Below, piece after piece: positions 11,601 through 26,600 of a stretch of DNA of 64,000 nt. The DNA is from Atriophallophorus winterbourni (taxonomy: Eukaryota; Platyhelminthes; Trematoda; Plagiorchiida; Microphallidae): the NCBI GenBank assembly GCA_013407085.1, contig JACCGJ010000605.1:186001-250000 (forward strand), written 5' to 3'. The notes beneath the pieces were generated by a model. It saw nothing but the letters and a program-made list of their open reading frames with translations, ran no database searches and was not told where the DNA came from. Both the position numbers and the translations under genes were made by a program. Every line of letters begins with the position of its first letter. Position 1 is the stretch's first letter.

Positions 11601-14600
11601 CTAACCGATCAAAGAGAACCAGAAATGAGCAGCCGTCAAATAGAATAATCAATATAACGGAAAATCAAATAATCAATACAGAGTGTACTGCATGGCATTT
11701 AATTCGGCCAATCGATGTGGCTCACCAAAGACTCGTTTAGGCGTAAATGGACTACCAAATAGATATGCAAGCCATTACTCGAAAGCACATTTAGAAATCT
11801 GTTCACTGAACATCGACACATGCAGCAAGTGATGCTTGTAAAAGAGATTGGAAGGTGTTTGCAGTGAAACCAAGTCGTGGAATGCAATAGCACTCGATTT
11901 CTTGCTTCGGACATATAGCGTCGTTTTTAATTACGAAATTGCAAACGCCGCTACAACGAGATATCGTGGACACCGTTGTCGATTGCGCACTGCACAACAC
12001 TCCCGAATCGGACTCAATAGCGTTGCGAAGCGCTGTGGATGACGAAAGCATCAAGTTCTCCGAATGTTCACATAAGTTCAACACTATTCATCATTAATTT
12101 TTGTAGTTCTCGTAAGCGTAGTGAGAGAAAACATCACGGAATGATGCGGTTTGGTTCGATCAAGCAATCTATCATCATTATCATCATTAACACCATAATT
12201 ATCATCATCATAATTACTGGAAACATCATCTTTATATTCCTATTCCTAATCGCTATGAATACATATTCAGAGTTAGAAATTCATCTTGTAACACAGGGGT
12301 TGAGTATTCACAGATTAACCAATGCTTATAAAATAGTGTACAAGTAAAATGAGCATTTGCTAATTGCAACAATTTTTCAGTCTCACGACATTCATTTACA
12401 TAATAGGTTTGTTTTCGTGCTTGCTGATTTTCAAACGAAATATACAATACTAAAGTGATATGAAACATTGAGATTCCGTTCTATGGTTAGACCAGGTAGA
12501 ATTACCCACCATAGGCCAGAAATTCATTGTGCAACTAGTCGGGTAAAATAATATTTTCTGTCGAACCTAAAGCTGAGATATGATTTCTTATTCCGTTAGC
12601 AGTGTCAAAAATGAGCATATTGCTATTTTCTAACTGCTATCAGGCTGAGAGAACAAAGTTCGTCACAGTGAAGTTTGAAAATGCATCCTGCCGTTTTCAA
12701 GCTACGATTCCTTGATCCTCAAACTCGCAACTAGACAACTGTATTGCCAACGCAGTTCACAGCTACATCAAACAGATAAACCCCAAAAGACAAGAAACAA
12801 AACATAAACTTACTTGTTGTAAAAATGCGATAAGTTGGCAAGTGCCCCACTTGTCCCGACGCGGTAAGTTGATATCCTTCAGGTAAATGATCAATCTCTC
12901 ACCGTCTTTCGGGCGCAGTACTCTACCCCCGGTTGTGTTTACAATTATGCAAGATTGCGACAGTTTATCCAAAATCGCTTCTGGTGTGGTTTGAGCGGAG
13001 CATTGAAACTTCGCAACTTGCACTGCTCGCGGACAGGTAGCGAAACAATAATCCAACATCAGACTACAAGAATGAAAAAAAAACATTTTTTCTGAGGTTA
13101 CCCGTCGGGTGAGGTCAACTTTTCAAGGCAACTGATTATAAAAACGTTTCTGAAATGATGCTGATTACGGTAATGTATTTCCGTATGTGAACAAACTGAA
13201 ACCTGCCAACGTTAGCAAGGTAAAGGTTGGGGAACGTATGTTGTGTTTTTCTTATGTCATTAGCAAATCGAAGTTATCATGCCCTCTAAATCATCGGGAA
13301 AATTCACGAGCACGCTTCATATTTCACAAATAGATTATGCATTTTCCTGATTCCGATATTTCTAAATTTTGTCGAAGGTACGTGACCGAAGAAGTGCTAG
13401 GAAATATAAATCTTATTCTGAACATCAAGATGTTGAGATCATCCGATGGTGTGAGGTTGAACCTGTTAGAATATTATGTGACCACTTCATCAAACACGTT
13501 TTGTTTAACAAAATATTCATTTGTATGCTTTTCCGTCATTCACACCCGACGACCGGTTTCGTGCTGTTTCCACTCATCAGGTAGGGACAGTAAGATGATA
13601 TGCCTCATCTAATCGAAATATTGTTGTGTTAATTTGCAGACTTTCACTGTTATATCGATCATCTCGAAAAGTTTGGTGGCAGAAGTCCATTATTTATAAA
13701 ACTTAAATTTGCTCATGAATCTCATTAATAGGAGCATAGTATTCAGCTCGGCATGTAATTTTCAAACGAGAAAATCTGTACTGTCAGGTAATCACAGGAC
13801 TGCAAAAAGTTTCATCGGACAAGCATGAGTCCTTTATTTGAAATCTTATTGAAAAATTACCACCTTCAATCTAAATGCAACTTAATACTCTAATAACTGA
13901 CGAGTGATCAGTGAAGAATTCAGGCTGAATTCGAAATTTGGAAACATATTTGTTGCTTAACGATTTGACAATACTTGCACATTAAAACATTGTAAGTATT
14001 CAACTGAACTATATGTGTCATCATATGATCATGTGTTATTTCTTTTTTATGAACGACCATTTACAATACTATGGTAATTGTAAAACTATGTGCTTTTTGT
14101 CACCATAAGATTCTTGGTTTTTGAATCTTGAATATTACCTAAACTATCATTTACCCGATGGTGTCTCTAATATTATTAGCACACACAGATACTGGCAAAT
14201 AAGCTGGATCTTTTTACAGATTGTACATTTAATAGTTTTTTTATAAAAAAAACACGATTTCAATCAACCTTTTCCCACAACCTTCCTGACCAACTATCAG
14301 GAAGGACTGTATATTCGCAGGATCCTGAAGCCACCCTTTGAAGCTATCGATGGAACGTCGTACGTCGGGAGTTAGCACCAGAGGAGGTTGCCCGGAAGCT
14401 ATCGATTCAGCAGCTGCGTTGGTCAATTGAACGTCTTGGGTAAGGTCATGCGAAGGAAATTCTGTAACGTGTGAATAATGTATGCCATCGATGCCGAGAA
14501 TAGCGATGCTGGACGCCGGTGGGTAAGCTGCAAGTTGACTCGGGCAACGATCATCAACCTGAAATGGACACAAGTGAAAAATCAAGTAAGTAGATTTAAA

Positions 14601-17600
14601 ATATCTTATCTCGCAATTTGAACTATGCACAAGAATATAATTTTTAAATCCAACGGTAAACGGTTAAGGCAAGGTAAAGCCGCCTAATATTATGCAGTAT
14701 TCGTAAATAATGTTTTTGTTCGCATAAAACAGATGTTCTTCGTACGTACGTTTTCCAGAATGATGACTATTGTTGTTGCTACTAGGACCTAGTAGTGATC
14801 CGCTGCGAGTCACACGGGACCACATCGAGTTACATGAAATTGATCGCTTTGAAGGTCAAAATATTTTATACTATTATCTTTAAGATGGGAAACTTTTTCG
14901 AATATTCCTTGGCCGCTACGATTGATACAGTCTATAGACCAAGGACTTTGGTTTCGCTCATGCTGACTCTCAGCCCAAAGTCCAACGAAAAACAGTCCAT
15001 TAGCGACCGGAGCTTCTCTTGGGAGTGAGTAATAAGGGCTACATCGTCGGAAAATAGCCCTTGCTAAGCTAAATGCAAATGCAGCTTTAATATTTGACTT
15101 GTGATCGGTAATGAAGTTAGGTTGAATATCATTTTACTTTAATTTCCTAGATGGTGTCCCAAATAGTATCCAATAGGTGAACATCATATCGCTGTACCTT
15201 AGTTACGTACACATACAAATATTTCAAAAGCTGAGAAAATTAAATGATTTATCAAAATTAATTCACACAGGTTTTATTTCTTACGATCAAACATGCACAA
15301 TCACTTAATTGTTTGATTTTCAGCAGGTGTCGACGGAGCCTGAGTTTCTGTAATCATTTCAGTAGTGTACAAATAGTTTGGTGTATTTATCACCCCAGGT
15401 TCGAGGAAGTTAACCACACAGTAACGAATAAAAAAAGAGTATCTAGTATAATTTTGTACCAAATACCCGAAAACTTCATATTATATCTCAGTATTATGCA
15501 TCAAAACGGCATCAATTTTCAGGATTCTCGAATTCCGAAACAAAAACCTTCGAAGTATCAGCTTGTCAAGGCCAGTGATAATGAATTGACCGAAATGGAT
15601 TTGGTCAATTTATTTCGTTGCAACATGCCACCCCGCGAATGTTGACGCTATCGGTCTGATACAACAGTGACCACAAAGTCATAACTCCATTTACAAAACA
15701 GAAGAACCTTATGCTACACCTGACGGGCGGATTGACCGCTAAACCGATCGTGGAATACAAATGATCAAGCAAGAAAAGTTCAATTTGTCGTTCCAAACAT
15801 TAAACCACCTGACACATATTCATCCTATGTCCAGCGGTGAAAAACTCTATCAAAATGACCTCCATTTCGGACTATTATCTACCATTCAACACTTGTTTCA
15901 AGGATCTTGGAAGGCGATCCAATTCTCCGTTGTACACGAACAAATTAAACTCGATTGAGGAGTTAATGCGAACCTAAGCGAAATGATCTGATTAAGAATT
16001 TCCCAGTTGGATACAGATTTACTTTATGAATTAGTTTATCATGCATGACAGTGTCAATCTAAGTGAACAATAGCCCCCAAGTTTCAAGTTCGCATATTAT
16101 TATACCAGAAAACAAATACTCACCGATCATGGTGCTATTAAATCAATCTGATGAAAAAACGCCATGAGAGAGCTCGTAGCACAAAACATTGTATGGCGTA
16201 GATTCTTACAAAAACTACTCATAATAGTTGGATTTTGAGCATTTACAATAGTTTGGTCTACGATGAGCCTTTCTGATCACTACGATTGACTGCATTCTGT
16301 TGAAAACAAACGATACTCACTTTGACGTTCAACGGTTTGGTTGCATCAACGGGGTTCTCCCCGGTAATTTTATAAACTTGCAAAGCGAGCGCTTCTCGTC
16401 CAGCGGTCGGTAGATTTGCACCCAATCCACGAATCAAACCAACAGCCAGCGACGCACAATTATCAACCTCACGGAGATGAGACAAAGCGTTGAATACAGT
16501 TGCTGCTGGGCTCACATCTACCACAAATTCGTTCTGAAATTGTAAATAAAGACATACATTTCCGCGAATGAACGTGAGTGAACAAAAAATGAAATCTGTC
16601 AGATGCGGTACACATTTTTAAGCTTTGGCCAATTTCACTTGCTATGGAAACAGAAGTTGAAACGAACTTGAATTAATCCTTCGAGTCACAAGCATATAGG
16701 ATCAAGCACAGGTGCTGGAATACTGGTTCACAAAACTTGCTTGAATACACAGTACAGGCTAGTTGTAGACAACCTATTCCAGTATAACTGTGCTAATACT
16801 TCTGTATTTAATGTATTGTGGTGCTGACCCCCATCTCTATACAACAGTAGCATGCAAGTATAACTTTGTTCACTTCTGTAATTACTTTGACCCGATATGC
16901 CTGGATCTGAAAAATGATTGAAGACCGTGTGCGTCAGACCCATTACGGTCGGCGGACGTGTATTGCTGATAACGAGATCGAGGTTTAAGTGTACTAGTTA
17001 CATGCTGGCTAACGTGATCAACTTTATGCATATTTATGCTCAAAAGCATAATCACAACTATTGAAACTTGCGCAGAATTTGACTTAATATACCCCAAAAC
17101 ACGAACTTTCGTGAAAGCAATAAAAGTGACCCAAATCGTTAAAAAATAATACGGGACTGCGCGGTAGTTTCTGAGGGATAAGTTCTCAATAACAGAAGGA
17201 AACGATCATTATTACACTCATCCAGGATCTTTCGTGACAATACACAACAAGGGACTTGAGATAAACATTGTTGAATGCAGAGTTAACGACTCCGTATGCG
17301 AAAATAGATTCGGCCTTTGGCCCAGGTACGGTAAAACAACCTGGGTTAATTTTCAAACCCTGTGGTTGCAGCTGGTGGACAATGTCTTACGATACTACGG
17401 TGAATGCTATGCTCGGTTGGCAATTCGTCGTAGCGAAAGGTATGGCATTAAAACAATGCTAGGTCCACACATTCGCGTTCAAGGACTAATTGATAAAATC
17501 AGAATGCACTGGTAAACTGACTCGCATACATAGTAGATGGAAACATTTGATTAATTCCATTTGGTAATCCGAAAAAATTCGATTCATAAATTGTAGCGAC

Positions 17601-20600
17601 CTGAGCGTGTGCAATCAACTGCGAGGCGATTTGCCCAATCAGACAGCATTGATCAAAGTGTCAACGAATATCGATACATTCAAGACCAGTTCGAGCACTG
17701 CACTTTTCAAGAATGGTGCAAAAAATGATACATGAATGCCACAACCAATTAGTAAAATGAGCTCAGTGTTCTGTGAACCTGAAGTTAAATTGACATCGCT
17801 TAATCTCAGTTTAGAGAAACAGTAGATCGACAGAATCAGGTGTAATCATGCTTGGCTTCGTTTGAGATTAGTATACCTGGTTGTATAGCCGTAATTGTTC
17901 ACAAACGAGTAAAATGTTTGAAGTATAAATATACCTGGTTAAAATTACACAAACTATCAAGGCTCTGAGCTTGCTAACTTCCACGAAAAGCGGCAGCTTT
18001 ACTTTTACTTCAGCACCCAAATGTGCATATGTATAGAATAAAACCTGGCTCATAATTTTGACAACAAATGATAAGAAACTGAGGTATAGATACCCTAAGG
18101 GTCTTCGTCGCGTGCCTAAGGATGACAATTCTCGGCTTGCATTGTTTAACGAAATGAAGAAAGGTCAAACTTGAACAAACTCGGAACGCATTTGCAATTC
18201 ACGTTACATTATTCATATTATTCAGTTCAAACTGTTTGATGATCACAAACGAATTTCCGGACGTAAAGCAATACTCAACCTACTCTTTGGTAGACCCACT
18301 CCAGGCATTCGAAAAATGCCGGATCGAGCAAACTTTCCAAGCGTGTGCGACGTTCCTCAGGCTGCCTCGATAACCACGCACCGACCAGCGCTTTGGCATT
18401 CATCGAATCCTCGTTCACAAATACTACGCCCATACGAGAAACGGTTGCTGGGCTTGCTTTCGTGAGTTCATGCGTCTCGAAAAGGAAGTGCACATTCGGT
18501 CCAAACTTTATCCGCTCTCCGTTTGGTAAGGTCAGCAGGCGGTTGTCATCGAGGACAGAATTAAGTGATTCTACCCATTCGGGATCGATATCACCATCGC
18601 ACACTATCCAGCATTGCTGATCTAGTAAAGAGGTAATGAGTGATCTTCAGACACAAATAGATCTTTATCGCCATTACAAATATTATATACACGACCATTC
18701 AAACATAGAGTTTCGCGGGCGTGTTTCGAATGTGTTTAATTGAAATATCTGGTTACCTGTGATAGTTAGATAAAAAAATATGAGCAAAGGAAACATTATT
18801 TTTAACGATCTCACATAGTATAATAGACCAAAAGGAATGCTGAAAGAAACGGCACTCGCTGGAATATTTTTGTGTGAAGCTGCGAAACAGGTCCCGCTTA
18901 AGCTCAGGGATACACTAAATGTATTGTTTGCGTGTCATATGTGCAGTAGCGTATAACTACTAGGGCTTATATGAAACTCGAGCTGAGATTCAACACATCA
19001 GATATAAAAAAACGACCAATTATAAAAAATAGGGCTATAATTTAATAAAGCGAGTACGTTCTAATCGTAGGACATTAAAGAATCGATAGAATATAGTTTT
19101 AGGCCGTTTTAGGCCTTTTAATTTGCTGTCGATCCCGAGTGCGAATCTGTAATGGAAAACCATGACTGGCTTTTCGTATAATAATTAACAGCAGCTTCAA
19201 TCTCCTAACCTTCTTTCACAGTCTTGCTACTGTTTAAGGGTCACGGACTCAAATCTTGCAGCATAAACTGAAGAACGCCAACATCTCCAAGCCGGTGGGC
19301 ACGTGTATGTCAACCGATGTAGTTTTGTTAGTACTCATTTTAAAGTATTACTGAACACAATAGGAAGTGAAACATAATGACTGGCTTTCTTTATGATATT
19401 TATTTTAGCTTATCTTAGCTTTATCTCAAACTCATAATAAAAATGAAAGGAATGTAAACGAGAAATTACCTGGGTCTTCCTTTGAGACAGATCGAGCATT
19501 GTACGTTAGAATTCCATCAGTCCATTCCCTTGTATCCGGATCGATTCGACCAAGCAATTGTTCTCGTGGAATTGCTTTAGGGTTAAATACGTGGTACCGT
19601 ACTGCCCTACCGAGCTTCGAAAGTGCCATTCGGAGCAAAAACAACACAGTCGATTTTCCACACCCAGACGGTCCGACGAAAACCACGCCCATGCGTTGGT
19701 TGCACTGCTCATGCACTTCAAGTGCTTTTTGTATCTACACAAAGGTATATGTATCCACATTAAGACGAACATACAAAAATAAAGACACATTCACGGAGAA
19801 AAGGATAATATACCTGAACATCCAGTGGAAACATATGGTTCTCTTCCATTACGTTTCGAATAGCCAATTTTAAACACTCGGTTTCTTCGTTCTCTGATTT
19901 GTATTCATGCACACCTGGGTCGGGGAACACATCCTTCAAAAGTGTATTGAAACGATGCACATCCGCAGCGGTTAATTTAGCTAGAATATTTTTCTTAGTC
20001 GCTTCTAACAAGCAGCGTGTTTCTTGTTCAATATCTGATTGTCGTTCCGTTTTATGTTGTTTCTCGTGGGCTCGAAAGTGAGCTTGAAGCAGCGATCCAG
20101 CACTTTGCAAAACGGTTTTCAATGCTCGAAGTCCCCAGTCATAATGTTGTTGAATCGACAGCAGTTGTCTACAAACGTGCATGAGATAATAGATTATTTA
20201 TATGAGAGATTCACTCGGTGTGCATAGACGCTGAAGGATATTCTTCATATAGATAAATATTTTATAACTATTTACAGCTAATCCGTGGTTCCTAGGTTTT
20301 CGCAGACTTAGTATCTATTAACATAAGCTACTATTTTTGAAAATGCTTCAGCCGAGCGTCACTCATGTAGATCTTCACGACAAATTCTAACTCTTAACCT
20401 GAAACTGTAAACCACTGTGACCCAATGGAATTGCTTCTATTGACAGGCTAAGGGACGAAGTTGAGTGTCCTATCCTATCGAGCCAGTTTGCAGGTTTTCG
20501 CAGACTTAGTATCTATTAACATAAGCTACTATTTTTGAAAATGCTTCAGCCGAGCGTCACTCATGTAGATCTTCACGACAAATTCTAACTCTTAACCTGA

Positions 20601-23600
20601 AACTGTAAACCACTGTGACCCAATGGAATTGCTTCTATTGACAGGCTAAGGGACGAAGTTGAGTGTCCTATCCTATCGAGCCAGTTTGCATTGTTTTAGT
20701 CACGAAAGCGATCTATCCAGGTGAACCAAAAGCCATATTTCAAACTGTTTAAGGTGGAAAGATAACTGCTACTCATACAGGAAGCATATTTTTGTGACAT
20801 ACGGAATGAAACAAACAAACTTTTATGCTGATACACCTGGCTAACAAGGTTTACACCACAGTTGCCAGAATGAAGATTTACATCTAGAAAGTAGGAAAGA
20901 AACATCCGGCTCCAGATGATGTAGTTGTTTTTGGCGAAAATACCGAAATGCTGCAAAGGATTTTAGACCACATTAGTAACACTGCTGCAAAAGTCAGCTT
21001 CGAGATAAACGTAGCAAAAACCAAGACATTTATTTATACCGTTACATCAGTCATCCAGCAACTGAACGTCAAGGGCTGTCCGATCGAGTACGCTCCAGTC
21101 TTCAAATACCTTGATTTTAGTATGTTGCCACATAGTCAGGCGAAAGATGAAATAAAGTTAATGGTCGATCATGCGCGCAATGCGGTTTTTTCAGTTGAAA
21201 GGCACCCTTTGGCGAAGGCCCGGGATCAGCCTCACTACTAAGATACGCGTTGATCAAGCAGCAATCCGCCCAGTACTGCTTTATGGATGCGAGACGTGAC
21301 CGCTGAGGTCACAGTATGTACGATCTTTAGAATACTGACCGAGTATTTAACGCTGCCGTTTGATCGCAATGCAACGAATAAACTCCGCTTTCCGTTCACA
21401 TCTAACATTACAGTGGTTTAGCCACGTCCTCCGAAAAACAGAATCAGCGTTCACAAAACTCGCCCTCGATCTCGACCCCAAACACATGCGTACCTGGCGT
21501 CGGCGACAGGACGGTCAAGTGAAGAGTTGGCTGTCGTCTGTGAAGGAGGATGTAGATGCCTTGGGACTGCGCACCATCTACGGCGTTCGCAGGTGGGAAC
21601 GTGACTGGCTTAAGATCTGCAACGATCTCGCCTCCGATAGACGCGCATGGGCTGGTGTGATTCGGGACATTAATGAAGCCGGTTAATGCACCCATGGAGC
21701 CAGCCGCAGAAATGTAATAAAAGTAAGTGAATCTACTGCTGCCGCTGGTTTAAAACATCCACGTTACATTGGAGTAATCTGGTGAAATAGCCTCGCACAC
21801 TTTTCACTTTAACATCAGCCGATAAAACTACCATCCGCGAGGAAGCCCAATAGGTCTTGATTACGTGTGTTCTCCAATCGTCTTAGATTCAATGCCATTG
21901 ATTTTATACATGTAACCTAGCATTTCATATAATGACAACCTACTAAAATATATGATATCGGATTTAATTGAATTTAACTTTAATTCAATCGCATAGAGGA
22001 TGCCTGAAAGTTTACCAAAATTTTACTCGGTATGCCTTACTTAAGTCAACCTCTTACCTAATGTATCATTAAGCCCATGCTTTTTTATGGGTACCAGTAG
22101 TAGAAGTTAAATTAGCATGACGAGTTTTGTTGCATTTTCACAATTATTTGCGAAACGTCTCGAAAACGAAACCTACTTGGCTAATGCGAAAGCCGCCACC
22201 AGTTTCTGTCCCAACACACGTGCATGCTGAAAGCCTTCAGAAAATAATATCATTTCCGCAATCAACTCGGCGTCCGGGATCGTCATTGCAACCGGACGAA
22301 ACAGCTGTTTCAGATTATCCGGCAACTTTTGGCGCCCTTCGTAGCCCTTTCCAGCTGGATTCATCGTAATGAAAAGTCCAGAGTTCGGATCCAATGGAAT
22401 CGTTCGATTAAGTAGGGAAATGTTCTGCGAGGCAGATTTTAAACCATCTTGTATCACCTGTGGAACAAGATGTTCACATCAACTTTGTGTCTGAATGTAC
22501 GATGAAAGTGTGCAATGTGATGAAAGCACTTACTTGTATTTGCATCGACACGGCGGACAATACGGACTCCTCTAACCGGTTGAATTCATCAAAACATCCC
22601 CACGCCCCACATTTAACGATACCAACCAGGATACGCCCCATTGATTGAACATCTATGGCTTCATCACAATTGAATACTAGCACCTTCATTTGTAAACGAA
22701 GAAAATGATCAATGCATAAAACTATCGATCATTCAGAGAGCTGGGATAATCAAGAGACTGTTTGAATCAGTATGACTGTGGAAATGAGTGATCAAAACAC
22801 GTACTTGGCGTCCCATCAACGAACCCAAAGCTTTGACAGATTCGGTTTTTCCTGTCCCGGCAGGACCATACGGATTTCCTCCCAAACCCATTCGCATTGC
22901 TTGTGTGAGCGTAAGAAAACATTTGTCCGTTAAAGGTGTGTGGACCAAGCGTGGGAAATTGCCCTGATACTCAAAAGTGTAGTTGAACGTCGCGTCAACC
23001 ATTGAAATGCTGGGTGGAGCGAGCGAACCTCGGGGTTTTGCTGGCTCATTATTATTGTAGTAGAAACGAAGTTGTCGTTGCCAGACCCAATCTCTCACGG
23101 AGGCTGCCCCAAACCGGATGAGTTGGTCAACAATATCGATCGAATGCACGGTGTCCAATATGAGTGCTTTCAACTTTGCCACTAGAACTGTTGAATTGTT
23201 ACGACGGCTAGGATCCGTGACCGTGCCATTTCTGTCCAAAGAATCATTCTTTAGAGAATTCATATCTGTCGAAGTATAGACTGCCAGCTGTTTCTGTGAA
23301 AAGGTTGAAAATATAAAACAAGGGTTATTAGCCCATCATCCACACGCGAAAAAAACGAGATCCACGATCTTATTAGTATTAATTATTAATATTAGCAGTA
23401 ACATCATATACACACAGCAACCGCCACTGCGGAGCAAAAAGGCAAATTTAATGATTGGATTAACAAACTAAACAAGGTTACAAGCCAAACTTTCAAATCT
23501 ATAGAAGTGAGAAGTTTTGAAATTTCAATCTCTCATGAATTAGTCTCCGTTTCGTACTATTTGTAGTTTAAAGGTGGAAACAGTAAGCATTACATGTTTA

Positions 23601-26600
23601 GGATTCGCATTAAACGCCAAAGTTCAACAACTTGGCTTAATAATATTGGAATAATTAATGGAAGGTATGAGGTGCGCAAATTAGAAGTGACGATTTAAAG
23701 CATTAGAGTAAGCTAGAGAGCGCCATCCTCCAGCGGAACGCAACAGAAGAACGCGTCAAAAGCAATCGCAATCGGAAATGCAATGACTAGCAATATGCCT
23801 TTACCAGGCGAAAGCAATCGCAATCGGAAATGCAATCACTAACAATATGCCTTTACAGGGCGCATGATTCAACGTAGCATTTATACACCGCAAAAATATT
23901 CTAGTTTCATTATCTTCACTGCTTAGCAGTTCTTAAGTTTGTAAATACGTATACAACCTTACTTATCATGAAATGAGAACAGAACAACTTTTCATTATAT
24001 GACTACGTATTCTCGCTGGGTCGGATATCGCGTGGCTTATTAACATTAATCTACGTTGTCTGAACGTTGCCACCAAACAGGAAGTGGTTATATCAATTTT
24101 ATTTCGTTGAATACTCTCTCCGTGTTCGTGTTCGCGTTATTTGTCAAAGTATACATCAAAAGCTGTGGATATCTCTCCAGAATATGGATAAAAGTTATGG
24201 TTTTGAATTTTAGAAACCATGTCGCCAGATGCTATTTTAAAGTCGGATGTGCTGACCAGAACAATTCAGCTGAAACCAGCTCATGTCTAGTAAGAATTTG
24301 ATCAATCCAATTTAAACACATTCCAAAGCTGAAAATAAAATGTTGGGTATAGGTGCTGACCTGCAAATTTTGCTTCAACTGACCGAGTCGGCCACAGGTT
24401 ATAGCTTCTTCTGCGTTCTTTGTAAATTTGATAGCTTCCATGAGGGACAATACTTGACCTGGAAAGTCGTTTGGATTAACCCCACCAGGGCCCTGGTTTA
24501 TGCATATTGCCAGGCTTTCGCTGATGGTGTTTACCATTTCACTAGCTAGACGACCGAGCCACAATTCAACTTCCGATTTCAGTTGGATCGGATTAGTCAA
24601 TGGAACCACTTCTCCGTCCGAAGAACACATTGCCGAAATCTGCTGTGATAAAGCATTTGCAGAGCCATCACCGTTATAACTCGTAAACTGTACATGATGT
24701 ATGCCCTGGAATAGTTTCTTCAAATGATTCTGCACCACCGCCGGATTGGTAGACTGTCCGAGGATTTCCAACAGGTCTTCGTCACCGAGAAAATAGAATC
24801 GTGGAAAGCTGACACGTTTCTCTTCCAAATAGTCATTCAGTGCACGCTGACATCTTGCCAGTTGGTCCTGGTATGAAATACACAAGTTCGTTGAAAATTG
24901 TATGAAAACATAAGGAATTCTGTGATGTGAACATAACCTAAATTTCATTTAATATCATCAACCAGTATGTTAAACCTAGGAGAGCAGGTCACAAGATGAA
25001 TGTTTTGTGATATGTTAAATGTTTAAAAGTATTCCACAGCAAATTTAGCTCGGAAGCAAATTCAATGCACACGCTCATTTATCTCAAATTTTCATGGTGA
25101 ATTAGATTCAACGACCAATCGGCTGCAGTTACACATAATTAGAGCGAATGATTTCCTTTTTGGTATTTCGCATCAAGCTCTACGATATTGTGTATGAAAG
25201 TGCAGAAATAGATCTGCTCAATATCAAATAAATCAAAAATCAATATCATGATTTATTGCTTAAGCTGGTTCGGTCGATACGATACCGATATTGGTCAAGA
25301 CAACGTGAGTTCACGAACGAGTCGTTTCTGGACACAAAAGTTTGGTTTAAGGATTTGGATCGCAATCAAGATTTTCCAACTAAGTCTTCGTTACATATGG
25401 GGAACCATGCAAACGACGAGAATGTAACATTTCAAAAACTAATTGGATCCCGATAAGCTACCATGATTCTAAACGTTCTGAGACAAGCAATCGGTCGATG
25501 TTAATTTGATAGTCAATGCTGAAGTCTGATTCCTGTGCTGACCCTAGTATACTGAAATCCATTAGTGCTTCCTTCTTACACACAGCTGGGAAAACAAATT
25601 TCCCAAACATATTTTCGATGGAAATTTCCTCTCTTCATGTCACAATTGGAATTATTTTTGCTCCTCATTTGAAGCACACGGACGCAAACATTAAAGTACG
25701 ATTTTTTGACCTCTTATACGTATATCTTATGGTATTGTACAGCTACTTGTTTTTCACCGTAAATATTGAATATTGAATCTTCTTTTGCACAGAGTGAAAT
25801 GTTTGGTGCATTACTACTGATAAAGTTCATCAATTACATCAACTGGTTAAACTTATATAAAATTGGGCAAGCACAACCTGCATGATTTTCAATTGTTCTT
25901 TGAGCGAATTTCCACGCGCTCCTGTCACCAAGCTGACAACGCGGTTGTCGGACTTTAAGTTGAGCAACAGGTTCCTGAATTCGCCGTCCACTTGAGCGAA
26001 GCGATTTGCTTCTTTGGGCAAGGCTCCACCTCCCAATATCGGTTCTAAATAAACCCAACGGCGTTGGACTGCTTGCAATCCATTCAAGCAACAGTCCAGA
26101 TCGGTGAGCCGTTGTAACCAAGCTTGGGCTCTATCCGCAAAGGTGCTGAGGCAGGGTGAATCTTGAAGGGAGGCCAACAAAGCAAGGTTGTCTCCTACCT
26201 AAAACGAAAATAAGGCAGCTTTATTATACAAGAAAAATAATCAGCATTTCCATTTTCAAATATGTGCGCTTGAGGTGAGTTGAGTATTATGATGTTCCTC
26301 GAAACGTGGTCCTGGGAATTCTCAGCGATAATAGGCTTAGACGCCTCTCATCATCAACCAATAACGATAACACTTATCCATAGCAGCATGCGAACTTGAA
26401 TGGGATCGCTGTGGGACAGTGAATGGGTTATTTAAATTTTCAGTGGAAGTTTCAGGTTCGAATCATGCCTCGGTTACGTATTTTGGGACATGTGCTCAGC
26501 AGAGAACCCCAGCATACACGAATGTAAAATGTTTACCAATAATGATTTAAAACAATAGCTGGGATAGTCTTGCATACTGTCTGGTGGGTGGAAACATATT

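Larger units (their letters stand above)
20169..22176. other. DYNC2H1 intron 22
   Basis: Holds the 198-bp tandem duplication and the non-LTR fragment. The remaining 21700-22176 is unassigned AT-rich sequence. Confidence 0.5.

Noticed and set aside
15313..15645. 110-codon open frame on the plus strand in intron 26
   Set aside because: No recognisable motif; low-complexity AT-rich surroundings and no flanking splice or promoter signals.
17234..17515. 93-codon plus-strand open frame with W- and R-rich sequence
   Set aside because: May be retroelement debris, but no RT, integrase or host motif could be assigned, so it was not called a gene.
26440..26490. tRNA-like B box (ggttcgaatc)
   Set aside because: No A box at the right distance and no cloverleaf could be drawn.
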